Below are positions 25,658 to 39,444 of a stretch of DNA of 64,000 nt, piece by piece (the first letter of the stretch is position 1; the number at the start of each line of letters is the position of its first letter). A program made the position numbers and the translations under genes. The notes beneath the pieces are model-generated. The model was given only the letters and a program-made list of their open reading frames with translations. It was not told the DNA's origin and did not search any database. This stretch comes from Neocallimastix lanati (nom. inval.) (taxonomy: Eukaryota > Neocallimastigomycota > Neocallimastigomycetes > Neocallimastigales > Neocallimastigaceae). Where the stretch lies: contig JACVTC010000053.1 of NCBI GenBank assembly GCA_016946835.1, forward strand, positions 804,501 to 868,500, in the 5' to 3' direction.

Positions 25658-26731
25658 AACACTTATTATACTATAACTTATAAATATAGAATGTCAATAA
25701 CTTTAAATATATATTAAAATCCACAATTTAATGAAGTTTACTTTTGTAAGTATAAAATTTAGTTTTATAATATGTTTCATTAAAATTTTATATTATATTA
25801 TGATTTAAATCTCATTTTTAAATCCCATTTATACAAATTTTTTTTTATTTATTTTTTAATAAGCTATGTTAAAATTATACTAGCTACATTAATTTTGAAT
25901 AAACCAATTTTTTGTATTACACACTTTTAAATGAAATAAAATAAATGATTTTTGTTTGTATTACATTCATAAAATGGAATAAGATACTAGCTACATTTGA
26001 ATAAACCAATTTTTTTATTACACACTTTTAAATGAAATTAAATATATTATTTTTATTTATATTAACATTCATAAAATAAAATTAAGATAGTAAGTGAATC
26101 TAAATTTTAACTTAAAATTTATTATATATTCTATTTATTTTCATAAATATTTATAAATTGACATTTTTATATGTACAAAAATTATAATATTTATATAATA
26201 AATAATATTTATAATATTTTTAGTTCATTCATATATTTATTATTAATATAATTAATTATATAAAAATTTTATTTATTTGTCCTCTAAAACATTTATAATT
26301 ATAAAAAATATACATTTATTTAAAAATGAGATATTTCATTTTATAAATTTAAATATTTGAAATATACATTAGGTATAGTAATAATTGTATCATTCATTAA
26401 GCACAAATGAGAGTTGTGATGCACACGCACCTTCAATATCAAATAGTTTTAACATCATGATCTCCTTCATAGGGCCTATCAGCGAACGCACTGAAATCTA
26501 TGAGTAAATAAGTCACACAATAAATGCAAACTGAATATTGTTTTAATTTATTATTTTTATACTTAATAATTAAATGTTACAAATTATTTTTATTTCTGTT
26601 ATTATAATATTTTAATAATATTCAATACATTTAAGTATTAAAAATAATAATACTTATTACAAGTATTATTTATTTAACTTTAACTTTTTTCTCTCTTTTT
26701 TTTTTTTTTTATAAGTTTATAAGGTTGTCTC
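25658..26731. other. gene-free region with a 105-bp tandem duplication and a less A/T-rich island
   Basis: Near 25,878-25,980 and 25,984-26,085 the same block (ACTAGCTACATT..., ATTACACACTTTTAAATGAAAT) occurs twice in tandem with small changes. An island at 26,390-26,525 (ATGCACACGCACC, AGGGCCTATCAGCGAACGC) is clearly richer in G and C; on the minus strand it reads FADRPYEGDHDVKTI before a stop, so it may be a coding relic. No product was recognised. Confidence 0.45.
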
Positions 26732-27113
26732 CTATTCATAATTTTTACACCAACCTTCTTTAATTGGAACACAATTGAGGTAGTGACACCATCGACATTC
26801 ACTATTTGAAACATAAAATTGTCTGAATACCCAAATAAAATTAAATGTAGTTATAAAAATTGAAGCAATCATTAACATTCTTTTAATTTTAAGATCTTTT
26901 TTACTAAAAATAATAGTTGGCATAAATATTAAACCCGTTAATAAACCTGTAATAAATCCACCAATATGGGCGAAGTTATCAATATATGGAATTAATCCAA
27001 TACCTAATGAGAAAATAATAAGAATTAACATTTTAATTAATTCTTTCCATGGTTCAATAATTAATCTCCAACTTTGAATTAAATCTAACAAGAGACATGC
27101 CATTAAACCTGTA

Positions 27114-27144
<31 letters not shown>

Positions 27145-27296
27145 TATTTTTGTTAAAAAAATTAAATAATCAAAAAAAAAATAATAAAATAATAATAATA
27201 ATAATTAAATAGTTAAAAAAAAGTTAATTTATGTAAATTATGAAATATATTTTTAATAGTATATTATATACGTAGTTTCTTTTTTTATTTAAAAAC

Positions 27297-27339
<43 letters not shown>

Positions 27340-28775
27340 TAATATATTTTAAATGAATTATAAAAAAAAAGATAATAGGAGAGAAAAAAAAAAAAGAAAA
27401 AAGTTTTTGATTTAATTTTTTTTACCATAAAGTGAACCCGAACAGCCTACACTTGAAGAAACACCAGAGTATGAAGCTCCAAAAGCGAAACCAAAAATAC
27501 CACTAGCCATATAAATTATCATAATTCTCCAAGTACCAAAATCTTTCTCCATTTGAGCACCTGTACGAATTTGAAAAGATAAATTAAAGAGAAGATGAAG
27601 AATACCACCATGTAAAAAGATTGGTATAATAAATCGATACCACTGATTTGGAATTTCTCCTTCTTTTAATCCAAATTGACATATATCTCTCAAAGAACAA
27701 TAATATGGATTTAATAAAGTACCTGGAGGGACATCAGTAGCTTCCATTATTGTTTTTGAACTTACAGAACCTATTATACTTGGAGGACATTCCACATAGG
27801 TATAATTTGTTTCTCTCATACAGGGAAGAAAACGAGCACCCAATTGAATTAAAACCTAAAAAAAAACGTTACATAAAATATATAATATATAATAATAAAA
27901 AAAATTTTTTAATGTAATAAAAATATATGTTTATAAATATAAATTTATATATATATATATATAATAACAATAAAAAAAAAAAAAAAAAGAATCATTAGTA
28001 TTATTGATAAAAATATCATATAAAAATTATTTTCTATACTATCATTATTTAATTTTATTTATATTATTTTTCTTTTTTTTTTTTATTTTATTTTTTAAAA
28101 ATTAAATAATTAATTTTAGTTTATTGGAGTTTCATTATTATTAAATAATAGTACTAATAATATTAATAATAATAAATAATATAAATAATATATATATATA
28201 TAAATTTTTACACCAGCATCAGGACCAAACATAATATTTTCACTTATAGGGGCCATTAGTTGACCAGTTACAGTATAATATTTACAGAGAGAAATAATCA
28301 TTAAGAAAACATGTATAAAAGTGATAATATACATAAAGTAAGGTTTGTGCATTTTCAGTTCTCGTAATTGCTTTCGAACTTTTGGATCATAAAGAACACT
28401 TGGAATTTTTTTTATTTTATTATCTTTTATGTATTGTTCATTTATTATTACTTTTTTTTCTACTGCTGGCTCTGGTCTTTTCACTTCATTACTTTCCATA
28501 TTACCAATATTTACAGTATAGGAGTGATCAGCATAACCTTTATTAAATTTTGTTGTATAAGAATTTTGATAAGCTGAATACTGCTTATTATCATATCTTA
28601 CAATAGTATTATTATTTTCATTTATTCTTCTTATTGTATTATTTCTTTGAAAATAAGAAACCCCTATAGGATTATTTTGATTTATATTTGCTTCTTCTGC
28701 ATTAATCCATTTCCATGCTCCTGTACCAGCTCTTTTAATAGTTGTAAATGTACTACTTCTTGTTAAATTACTCAT
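26732..28775 (-). CDS. rhomboid family intramembrane serine protease (copy 1)
   Basis: Three exons on the minus strand: 28212-28775, 27426-27855 and 26732-27108; 456 aa, phases 0 and 1. A basic cytosolic N-terminal domain of about 150 aa precedes the first membrane segment (PYFMYIITFIHVFLMIISLC). The luminal loop carries the Cys-rich LGARFLPCMRETNYTYVECPP. Then come NQWYRFIIPIFLHGG, HLLFNLSFQIRTG and FGTWRIMIIYMASGIFGF, the catalytic GCSGSLYG (Ser327) and NFAHIGGFITG (His379). Both members of the Ser-His dyad are present, so it should be active, cutting type-I membrane proteins inside the bilayer. The tail has a CxxC pair (ECRWCHYLNC) and ends KEGWCKNYE. The loop-1 Cys residues and long N-terminus resemble eukaryotic secretory-pathway rhomboids rather than mitochondrial PARL. 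Confidence 0.92.
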
Positions 28776-28803
28776 TTTTATTTATAAATTTAGTTAAATG
28801 AAA

Positions 28804-28872
<69 letters not shown>

Positions 28873-30817
28873 TAAATCTATTGTATATTTATAAGTTTTA
28901 TTTTTTTTCTCTCTTCTATATACACTTTTTATTAAATATTTTATATGGAGAAAAATAAATATTATTTATATAAAAATATTTTATATGGTATCCGACTTAA
29001 AAAAATAATAATATATGTTTGAATTAAATATGATAATAAACTGAAAAAGTAATATAATATTTATATGAATTTAGAATGATAATGATATATGGTTATTATT
29101 TTTTACAAAATTTCGTTACAATTATTTTTTTTTCTCGATTTAATATACATAATATAGTGGTGAAGATAACATACATCAAAATGAAATAAAATATTATAAC
29201 ATTTTATATAGTAGTTTTTAAATTAATAATAATTGATGAAATAAATATATTCATAAATATAACTGTATATTTTTTCAAAAACACAATTTATCTCAACAAT
29301 TTTAAAACAATTTAATAGCCTATGCCAATTTTATTGATACATATCATTTTATGAACTTTGAAAATGAGTTGTAGTAAATTTTAAAATTCTTTTTAAAAAA
29401 AAAAAATAGAAATAGAAATAAAAATTTTAAAAATAATTATATTTTTTTTCCTTCTTTGATTATAAAAAAAAAATTAAATTAAAAAAAAAAGAAAAAATAA
29501 TTTTTAATTAATATTGGATGTGAATTTAAAATATAAATTAAATCACAAAAAAATAAAAAAAAAAAAATTAATTTAATTATACATAACTTTAATCTATAAT
29601 AAATTTTATTATGATTAATTATAATTATACTTTAAAATATAAAAAAGTAAATAATTTTCATGGATAGATGATTAATCAGTTAATTGTTAAATATGTATAT
29701 AATAAATAATAAATAATAACACTAATAACAATAATTATTCAAAATAAAAATTTCTTTATTGTAGTAAAAAAAAAGTTATAAAAATATATAAAATAAGTTT
29801 AAAAATTTCTAAGCTTTTAAAAGTTTTTTTAACTACTATATTAAATATTAAGATCCTCATAAAAATAATCTATATAATTAATAAAAATATATAATAAATT
29901 TGATATTATTTGATATTATTTGATAGTATTTTAAAAATATTATTTTGATTTATAATTAATTATATAAAATCTAATATATTTATAAATTTTTAATAACAAT
30001 ATATATTATAATATATTACATTAAAATATAAATTATATTAATTTGTAATTTATATAAATTTTTTAATATATTTAAAATTTTTTTATATAATTAATGAATT
30101 ATTTTATGTTTAATCTGTTAATATATATAATTAGCCATTTATATTATAAATAAATAAATAAATAAATAATAAATAAATAAATAAATAATAAATAAATAAT
30201 AAATAAATAAATAATAAATAAATAAATAATAAATAAATAAATAATAAATTATATAAATAAATAATTATAAAAATACTCTTTGTAATGTTAATTATTTTAT
30301 TTATGTAACAATAATAAAATATTTATTGTTACTATAAAGAAAAATATATCTCTCTATAATAAATACGATTGTTATGTTTTGATATATACGTAAATAAAAA
30401 AAAATTTTATTTAATGATATTGATTGATTGATTAAATAATTATATTACCATAGTTTTTAATCTACTACAACTTAAAAAAGAGAATTTTAAAAATTACATA
30501 TTATAATTTTATTTTTTAATGATAAAATAATTTTGGTTTATTATTATCTTTTTATTTCTTTTAATTTAAAGAATAAAACAAATGTATTTAGACCTATGAA
30601 AATATAACACATTCTAGTGTAACTGTTTTTTAATATTTTCATTGGTATTGGTATAACTATAAAAAAAATAATAATTTTTATTTAAAGTGATTAAAATATT
30701 TTAGATATTTGTTATTTTTTTTTTTTTTATTTTTTATAATATAAAAGTTGAATAATACTCATAATAAAAATAATAATCTTTATATCTTATTTTAAAACAT
30801 ACTTAAAATAATTATTA

Positions 30818-30862
<45 letters not shown>

Positions 30863-30884
30863 AAAGTTGAATAATACTCATAAT

Positions 30885-30928
<44 letters not shown>

Positions 30929-32224
30929 ATGAATAAAACCAATACTAATAATAATGATAAAAAATTAAGTAAATAAATAGAAAATCTATTAATATAATAT
31001 TTTTTAATATTTTTTGAGTACCTGTAAAGAATAAAGCCAATTCACTTTGACCTATGAAAATATTAAAAATTTTCTTATATTTATCCATCTTGAAGTATCC
31101 ATTTTATAAGTATTTTACATAATTAATATCATAAATATATATATATAAAGAATAAAACCAATTTATTTATATATCTTACAATTTTTATTTTCAATATTTC
31201 ATAATTTTTACTCTAAAAAAATAGTTAATCATATTTTTATATTTAAGTGATAAACGAATTTTGGATAATTATTATTATTATTAAAAAAAAATTATAGTTA
31301 ATCATATTAAATAAATAAATATATTAATTCATTTGTTAATTTATTTATTTATTCATTTATTTATTATCATAATTATTAACATTTTTATTTAAAAAAATAG
31401 ATTATTTTTTATGTAAATAATACAACCAATTTACTTTTTTAATATTTTCATAGATATAAAAACATTTATCTATGTAGAAATCTTTTATATCTATAAAAAT
31501 ATTAAAGATTTCTAAAAAATTATATACATTGAATAGTAAATTAAATATGTAAAATATACTAACATCTTATAGTATACATAAATTATTACAACTAAATGTT
31601 TTAGAGTTTAAAGTTTTAAAAAAAGTTTAAAATTACTTTTAAATATATATATATATAGATTAATTCATAATAAATTAATAATTAATAATTAAAATATCAA
31701 AATTTCCTTTTTTTTTTTTTATTTACTTATTTTTATTTTTATTTATTTTTTTTTTTTTTTTTTTTTTTTTTTTCAAAATTTGAATTAAAAACTAATTTAT
31801 ATTAAGGTTTCATATTATTTTATATTAACGGCATATAAAATATGATATATATAAATAAATAAATGAATAAAGGATAATAAATAATTAATTAAAGTGATAT
31901 ATTTATTTATTATTTATACCAATAAGAAAAAAAATAAAATAAAAAATAAAATAAAATTAATCTATTTAAAATATTAGAATTAAAGTTTAATGTAAAAATA
32001 ATATTTAAAGTTTCAAATTATATAAAAATATAAACATTGTTTGATTTTATTTAATTTAATAGGTAAAGTAATTATTTATTTATAATACAAAATGGCTTTG
32101 TTCTATAATAAAACTTCTATATTTCATTCTTCACTAATTTTATTTTGATATTAATTTATAATTAAAAAGAAAAACCTAATTAAAATATAATTTTTCAAAA
32201 GAAACTGTTATAAAATAATATTAT
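28776..32224. other. long gene-free A/T region with microsatellites and local repeats
   Basis: Holds an (AAT)n array (28,803-28,872), (AAAT)n arrays (30,150-30,250), a poly-T run of about 40 (30,820-30,859) closely followed by a poly-A run of about 35 (30,884-30,925), and a decayed local repeat with AAAGAATAAAACCAATT and GACCTATGAAAATAT elements near 30,570, 31,027, 31,147 and 31,412. No gene is supported. Confidence 0.55.
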
Positions 32225-32960
32225 ACCTATAAGTTCTTTTGCTTAACAACAAGAGTAGCATATTTACTGATTCCAAAGATCACTCCACTCATGAGCTCTC
32301 TTTAAAAAGTTTTTAATAGAGGATTTTGTAAAGGTCATAAAGACAATATCATAAATAAATAGTCCAAAAAAAAAAATTTACAAGAGCTTTCAAAGAAAAG
32401 TATAGATTAATAATGAACTGAAGGCATTTACCATGAATATCATTCATGAGAAAAAGCATAGTCCTTAATTCTTTTAGTTATAATTTTTGACAGATTCTTT
32501 AATCCTACATTGATGAATGATATACCGCGGTAATTATTACAATCTGAAAGATCCCCTTTCTTAGGAATAGAAATTATATAAGCAGATTCCATTTATCAGG
32601 GAACTTACCAGGGATTTTAAGAAACATTCGATTTTCATGACTGTACATCTCAATAGTATTTTATAATGATTGAGAAATGGATAGGAATTAGAGAAAGAAT
32701 TCAGGAATGAATTATAACCGACTTCTTTAAAATGAGCTAAGTCTGTCACGTTTTTCAGAGTTCCAACCATTAATATACCAGTTAGTATAGAGGTTAAAAT
32801 ATTGAGTATTCGAGAAGGGATTACGTACAGAAGACTATTAGAGATAGGAATAAAAGGTTCAGAATAACACCTGGTTTTATTATAATTTATACTGTTAAAT
32901 GTGAGAATCCTTGAAGTAATCTTCCAATTTATTCTTTTAATAGGTCAAGGGGTTTCAGAA
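32225..32960 (-). mobile_element. degenerate LINE reverse transcriptase fragment
   Basis: Minus-strand reading gives classic non-LTR RT pieces: FPDKWN, then ISIPKKGDLSDCNNYRGISF and INVGLKNLSKIITKRIKDYA (about 32,575-32,455), and further downstream FGISKYATLVVKQKNL (about 32,285-32,235). These correspond to the RT region that begins before motif 1 and to the later segment after the catalytic motif; the middle, including the FADD box, is missing. Frames shift and stops interrupt, so it is dead. It lies between the two rhomboid paralogues. Confidence 0.8.
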
Positions 32961-33123
32961 TTTTTAATTAAAAATCATTTATTATTATTTTTATTATTAT
33001 TTTATTTGTTTTTTATTATTTTTTATTATTATTTTTTTCCCTATATTACTAATTTAAAATTAATAATATTTACATATTATAATATTTATATTAAATTAGA
33101 AAAAAATAAAGAATAATTAAATG

Positions 33124-33486
33124 TAAAATTATAACAATAAAATAAATAACTATATTGTTTATTTGAAATAATTTATTTTTTATTTAATAAAAAATTACTA
33201 CTAATAATAAATATCTAAATAAATTATTCTGTATAAAAATTTTATATCTTTTTTTTTTTTTTTTTTCTATTTTTATTTTTATTTTTATTTTTATTTTTAT
33301 TCAAAATCATTTATTAATAATTGTATAAAAAATATTTACATTTTTTTAATAATAATAATTAAAAAATTATAATATAATAAAATAAATAACTGTATTGCTT
33401 ATTTGAAATAATTTATTTTTTATTTAATAAAAAATTACTACTAATAATAAATATCTAAATAAATTATTCTGTATAAAAATTTTATA

Positions 33487-33532
<46 letters not shown>

Positions 33533-33603
33533 TCAAAATCATTTATTAATAATTGTATAAAAAATATTTACATTTTTTTAATAATAATAATATAAATTAA
33601 ATA
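33124..33603. repeat. 240-bp tandem duplication
   Basis: The block around 33141-33360 (AATAAATAACTATATTG ... TTTAATAATAATAA) recurs at 33381-33600 with only a few substitutions and a different poly-T/TTTTTA tract inside. It lies downstream of rhomboid copy 2. Confidence 0.85.
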
Positions 33604-33849
33604 ATTATCTATTATTTTTTAAGTTATTATAATTGATATTATGATTTATTTTTTAATCTCTATTACTATGATTTTAGATTAATGATAAAAAAAAAAAAAA
33701 AAAAATTTTTTATATGATTCTATTTTTTTTAATATGAAATTGTTTATTAATCGTTATTTGTTTTATTGCATGCTAATTTATTTATATATTAATATATTTT
33801 ATTATGTATTTATTTAAAATTTTATTTATCAATTTATTTATTTTTATCT

Positions 33850-33881
<32 letters not shown>

Positions 33882-33886
33882 TTTCT

Positions 33887-35935
33887 CTAAAAGTCCGTAT
33901 TACTAAAGTTACACCATCCGTCTTTTATTGGTATACAGTTTAGATAACCACACCATTTACAAACTTTTTCATTAAAGTAAAAGTGTCTAAATGACCAAAA
34001 AAATAAAATGATTGAAGCAAAAAGAGAAAGCACCATTGAAATTCTTTTAATAGCCAGCCCTCTTCTACTGAAAACTATAATTGGTAAAAAGATAGTACCC
34101 ATAAGTAAACCCATAATAAAACCACCAATATGAGCAAAATTATCAATATATGGAATTAATCCAAAACTAAAAGAAACAATAATGATAAATAATAATTTTA
34201 ATAATTCTTTCCATGCATTAATAACAATTTTCCAACTTTGTATTAAATCAAGCAAAAGACAAGCTAATAAACCTATTAATTAATTAAAATAAAACAAATA
34301 TAATAAAATTTTAAATTAGTTAATCAAGATCTATATAACATAATACTTTAATTATTAGAAATTTTTATAATCTTTTTTTTTTTGTTTTATTATATTTTAT
34401 TAAAAATTCATATATAAATATTTACCATAAAGTGCACCAGAACATCCAACACTTGGTGTATACCCTACAGATTTAGCTTCAAACATGAACCCATAAATAC
34501 CACTAACAATATAAATAATAATCATTCTCCAAGTACCATATTCTCTTTCCATTGGAAAACCAGTACGTATTTGGAAAACTAAATTAAAAGCAAGATGGGC
34601 AACACCAGCATGTAAGAAAATTGGAATAACAAAACGATACCACTGATTAGGCTTATCTCCTACTTTCATATTTAATCCACAAATATCTGCAAGTTCACAA
34701 TATTGACGAGCATCTGTTGTATTTTTTCTATTATTAACTTCTGAGCTTTGTAAAATATTTATATTAGTATTATTATTATTGTCATTATAATTGTTAGTAA
34801 ATCCATTAGTATTATAATTTTGATTATATTGATCATTATTCCAATTATTATTATTAGATTGAACATTTTGAATATTATTCCAATTAGATTCATAACTAAT
34901 ATTTTGTGTATTTTGATTATTAACATTAACATTATTATTATTCCAATTATTAGTTTGAGAATATTGACCATTATTTAAATTATTGGTATTATAATTATTG
35001 GTAGTGATATCATTATTAGTATTTTGTATATATTGAATTCCCTTAGCATTATCGTCGTTATCTTGTACAAATCTTCTCTTTGTAAAAGTACTATCATAGA
35101 TATATTTCGTATTATTCTTTTCAATAAATTTTAAATCACTTTTTGGTAAAACACCAGGTGGACATTCATAACCTGTGAAATTAGTTTTTTGCATACATGG
35201 AAGAAATCTTGCACCCATACCAATTAAAATCTAAATGGTAATAAAAAAAATTAATATATATATATAAATAATATAAATTATAAAAAAAAAATAAAATAAA
35301 ATAATAATTTAATTAATTACACTTGGATAAGGTCCGATCATTGGATTTTCAGCTATATCAGCAATAATTTTACCACTACTATAATAATTTTTCCAAATGG
35401 AAAAACCTAATATTAAAACTTGAATTATTGTTATAATATACATAAAATAAGGTGTATGTTTTTTCATTTCTTGAATTTGTCGTATCACTTCTGGATCATA
35501 TAAGGCACTTGGCATCTTCAAATTCTTTTTTTTATTTGAATTAACATCATTAGTTGTTTTTTCAATTTTTGGTTCTGGTATTTTAACTAAACTTTCATTT
35601 TCTTCACGAATACTATCCATATTAATAGAATAGGAGAGATTTGGTGATTTTAAATTTCTGTAAAAAGATTGATTCAAGATGTTATAGCTACCTGAGTTAG
35701 AGTAATAACTCAAAATTCGACTCTGTCTCATTTGTTTATAGGTACTATTTCTTTGATGAAATGAGAAACCACTTGGTTGCTCAAAACTAACATCTTCATC
35801 TTCAGCACTAATCCATTTCCATGCATCATTACAAGATTTTTTAATATAAGTACTTGTTCTTCTTGAGTTTCGATAGCCACGATCGCCACGATCGCCACGA
35901 CTTTTACGATAACTTCTAGAATAGTTATGACTCAT
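33887..35935 (-). CDS. rhomboid family intramembrane serine protease (copy 2, Asn-rich loop insert)
   Basis: Three exons on the minus strand: 35321-35935, 34426-35230 and 33887-34272; 601 aa. The intron positions and phases (0, 1) are the same as in copy 1, and the sequence is alignable almost throughout, so the two are tandem paralogues. The N-terminal domain is basic with RGDRGDRG repeats. The membrane core has PYFMYIITIIQVLILGF, NQWYRFVIPIFLHAG, GTWRMIIIYIVSGIYGF, the catalytic GCSGALYG (Ser469) and NFAHIGGFIMG (His521). The dyad is intact. The main difference is about 110 residues rich in Asn, Gln and Tyr inserted in the loop after ECPPGVLPKSDLK (about residues 240-360), which lies between the first membrane segment and the protease core on the luminal side. 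The tail keeps the CKWCGYLNC cysteine cluster. Confidence 0.92.
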
Positions 35936-38539
35936 TTTCTTCTTTTCGTTTTAAATATTAATATTTTTATTTCTATTATTATTATTTTTATAATTTATAC
36001 ATAAACTACTGAATTTTAACTATGTATTCAAGAATATAACTTCAAACTACTGAAATATTTTATTTGATAATTAATTATAAACAATTATTAAAAGCATACT
36101 TAATTTATTTATTTAAAAGTAAAAGAACAAAAGCTATTGTTATGTAATATATAGTTTTTGTTCTTGTGAAAATACTTTCAAATATTTATTATATTCCTTT
36201 TTCTTTAATATTAACTTATTATTTTTTTTTTTTTTTATTTATTTATAAAATATATAAATATTATTGTAAAAATAAATTTATTATAATAATGAATTTATAT
36301 TATTTCGTTGTTATAAATATTTATATATTTTTTATTTCATTTATACATAAAATAAAAATTAATATTTATATCAAATAAATAATTTATAAATTTAATTATT
36401 TATATCAAATAAATAATATATAAATCCTAATTTATTTTTTTAATTTACTATTTATATCAAATAAATAATAAATATTCTTCTGATTAATTACTTTGTTTTT
36501 TTTATTATATGAAAATAATAAATCAAAATTATTATTTTTTTTTAAATTCTATTGTACTGTTAATATACAAAATAATATTTTTTATATAGAAATTAACACA
36601 TCTAAAAGTATTATTTAAAATATTAAATAAATAAAAGTAAAAATAAAAAAATGAATAAATATATATACAGAAATAATATAAAATTTCTAATTATACATAA
36701 ATAAAAAAGTAAAAATAAAAGGTAGATTTCCTTTTTTTATTTAAAAAGTCTTTTTATTTTATTTATTTTTATTCAATATTTTTTTTTAATTAAAAAAAGA
36801 AAGTTTTATTGGTACTATTTCTGTATATATATATTTTTTATTTATTTATTTTTTTTTTTTTTTATTTTTTATTTTATTAATTTTTAATAATAAACAAAGT
36901 TTCAACGGTTACACCAAAAAAACAGTATTGATTATACTTTATTATATACTAAAAAAATTTTTTTTTAATTAATATTTTATCAAAACATAATTAATTCTTA
37001 TATTAAGATTAATATCAAAAATTAAAATTAAAATTTAAATATTAAAATTTAAATATTAAAATTTAAATATTAAAAAAATATATATATAAAATAAAAAAAT
37101 AAATAAAAAATTAAAAATAAAAATATATATATATAAAAAGAATTAGAATTAATACTATATCAAGTTGTCTCCAAGATTTATTCGTTAATTTATTTTTAAA
37201 GTAATCTAAATATTAATTATAAATTAAAAATTTATATATATAAAACGAATAATACTTATTTCACAATAATGACTATTATCATTTAAATGATAATTTATAT
37301 ATTTTTACTAATTTAAATAATAAAAATAAAATTATTAATAAATATAAAACATATTAATATCAGAAAGCATACCGTTACTATAAATAAAGAAATTATTTTT
37401 AATTTAATTATTTATTAAAATAATAATTTTTTTTTATTATTATTATTTGATATACAATAAATAGGATAATATTTAAACATTATATAAAAATAAAGAAAAA
37501 AAAATTAAAATTGATAAGATTGGAAATAAATCAATTTTTATATATATAAAATATATAAATAAAATTAGAAATTAATATTATAGGTATTATGTAATATATA
37601 TTTAATAGATTGTTTAATAAACTAATTTTATAAGAATATAAAATAGTTATTAGTAATTTGAAAAATAAAATAAAATTAAAAAAAAAAATTTTTTATAAAA
37701 AAAATAAAAAATATTAAAATATTATTTATTTAGTGATTTATTAATATTTATATATATAGATATTAATATATAATAAAATAAAATAAAAAAGTCATATAAA
37801 AACTTTCCCTTGATTATTGGATATATTTAAAATATTTAAAATTAGCATAATAAAATATAATGTAATTTATAAAATTTATATTATTTAATAATCTCATACT
37901 ATTATATAAATCTGTCCAACCTTTTCAAACTTTAATATTAATAATAAATTACTTATTAATTAAGAAATGATATGTTGAAAAATACAAAATATAAATGTAT
38001 GTAACTTTAATATAATAATTCGTATTACATGAGTTTGATATTTTATGTGTAATAATTTCTGTATCTACAATGTTGATAATATTTAAACACTATTGTTATG
38101 TTTTAAAGTTTATAGTTTCATACATAAATAACTAAATAAATAATAAATAATCTTTAGATTAATGACATTTATTATTTATTATTTATTATTTTATTATTGA
38201 TTATTGATTATTGATTATTGATTATTGAATTAATTATTATTTACTATTTATTTATTCATTCATTTATTTATTTATTTATTTATTTATTTCGTTATTTCAC
38301 AATTTTTATTTAAATATTTATTTATTATACAACTTCACAACTTTTAATATTATATTTTTCAAAAAATAGTTTTTTTATATACAAAAATATATTAATATTA
38401 TTTATATATATAGTCAAATTGAATTAATTATAGATCAACTAATATAATTTTATTTACATATTATATATTAATTTATATGTAGTTATTCTCAATAGTAATA
38501 ATTTAAAAACATGATAAACTTATATATAATTTTAACAAA
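35936..38539. other. gene-free A/T region
   Basis: Nothing coding is supported. Features: a 16-bp unit repeated three times at about 37,025-37,075 (TTAAAATTTAAATA), a 40,000-type of A/T tract without long open frames, and TTTA runs at about 38,250-38,290. Confidence 0.5.
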
Positions 38540-38745
38540 ACATTGTATTTCCAGTTTTAATCCAAGATTTCTGGATCGATCCTTGGCACGCCTTCTTAAT
38601 TTATATAGGTTATTTTCTCCCTGCTATGGGGTTTTTCCAATAAAAGAAATTTAAAGTTCGCTCACCATGGTAAATATGATTTACATATTGTCTCGGACTA
38701 TATTAAGACCTTGTGTTAAGGTTCTTAGTATTTTGGAGGAGTATA
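38540..38745. other. less A/T-rich island of unknown nature
   Basis: A roughly 200-bp stretch (TGGATCGATCCTTGGCACGCC, CTCCCTGCTATGGGG, TTGTCTCGGACTATATTAAGACC) stands out against its surroundings. It has no long open frame. The minus strand has GGATCGATCC near one end, loosely like a tRNA B box, but no cloverleaf could be drawn. It may be a transposon relic or a non-coding RNA. Confidence 0.35.
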
Positions 38746-39129
38746 GAATATTATAATACATTACATATACTAACAAAACTGGTTTGGCCAATTAGTAACT
38801 GTACAATATATTATATTATTATATTTACTTGTAGTGATCCATATGTATTGAAAATAACATGGCACTAGGTTGTACTTACAGTATATATAAATATCTATAT
38901 ATATATATGGTAGGTCGTCATATATGTATATATAGATATATATATAAATAAAAAGCTTTAAATTAATATATATATATATATATAACATACAGAAAAAATA
39001 AAATTATAGAACAAAATTCTATTATTCAATAAAATATAAATCCAAAAGTAAATTAATAAAACATAAATCTATTTTAATATAATACAAAAATATTATTGGC
39101 TCAAATATAACTACTGGTAATTAATTATT

Positions 39130-39243
39130 TAATAAATAACAATTATTAATATTATTAATATTATTATTAATATTATTATTATTATTATAATTATTATTAA
39201 TATTATTATTATTATAATTATTATTAATATTATTATTATTATA

Positions 39244-39312
<69 letters not shown>

Positions 39313-39330
39313 TATTTATTTATTTTTTAT
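39130..39330. repeat. ATT/TAATATT microsatellite
   Basis: A higher-order repeat of about 33 bp (ATTATTAATATTATTATTAT type) passes into pure (ATT)n, just upstream of the deacetylase pseudogene. Confidence 0.8.
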
Positions 39331-39444
39331 TTTTTTTTATTTATTTTTCTTTTTTTTTTAAAAAAAAAAGGAAAAAAAATAGATTTTTATTATTTAATAA
39401 TAAATAATAAAAACTTTTTTTTTTGTAAAATATTTTATTTTTAG

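Noticed and set aside
30150-30250. CRISPR-like regular repeats
   Set aside because: Simple (AAAT)n microsatellite without spacers, in a eukaryotic context.
38570-38600. tRNA gene (B-box-like GGATCGATCC)
   Set aside because: No A box, acceptor stem or cloverleaf could be built around it.
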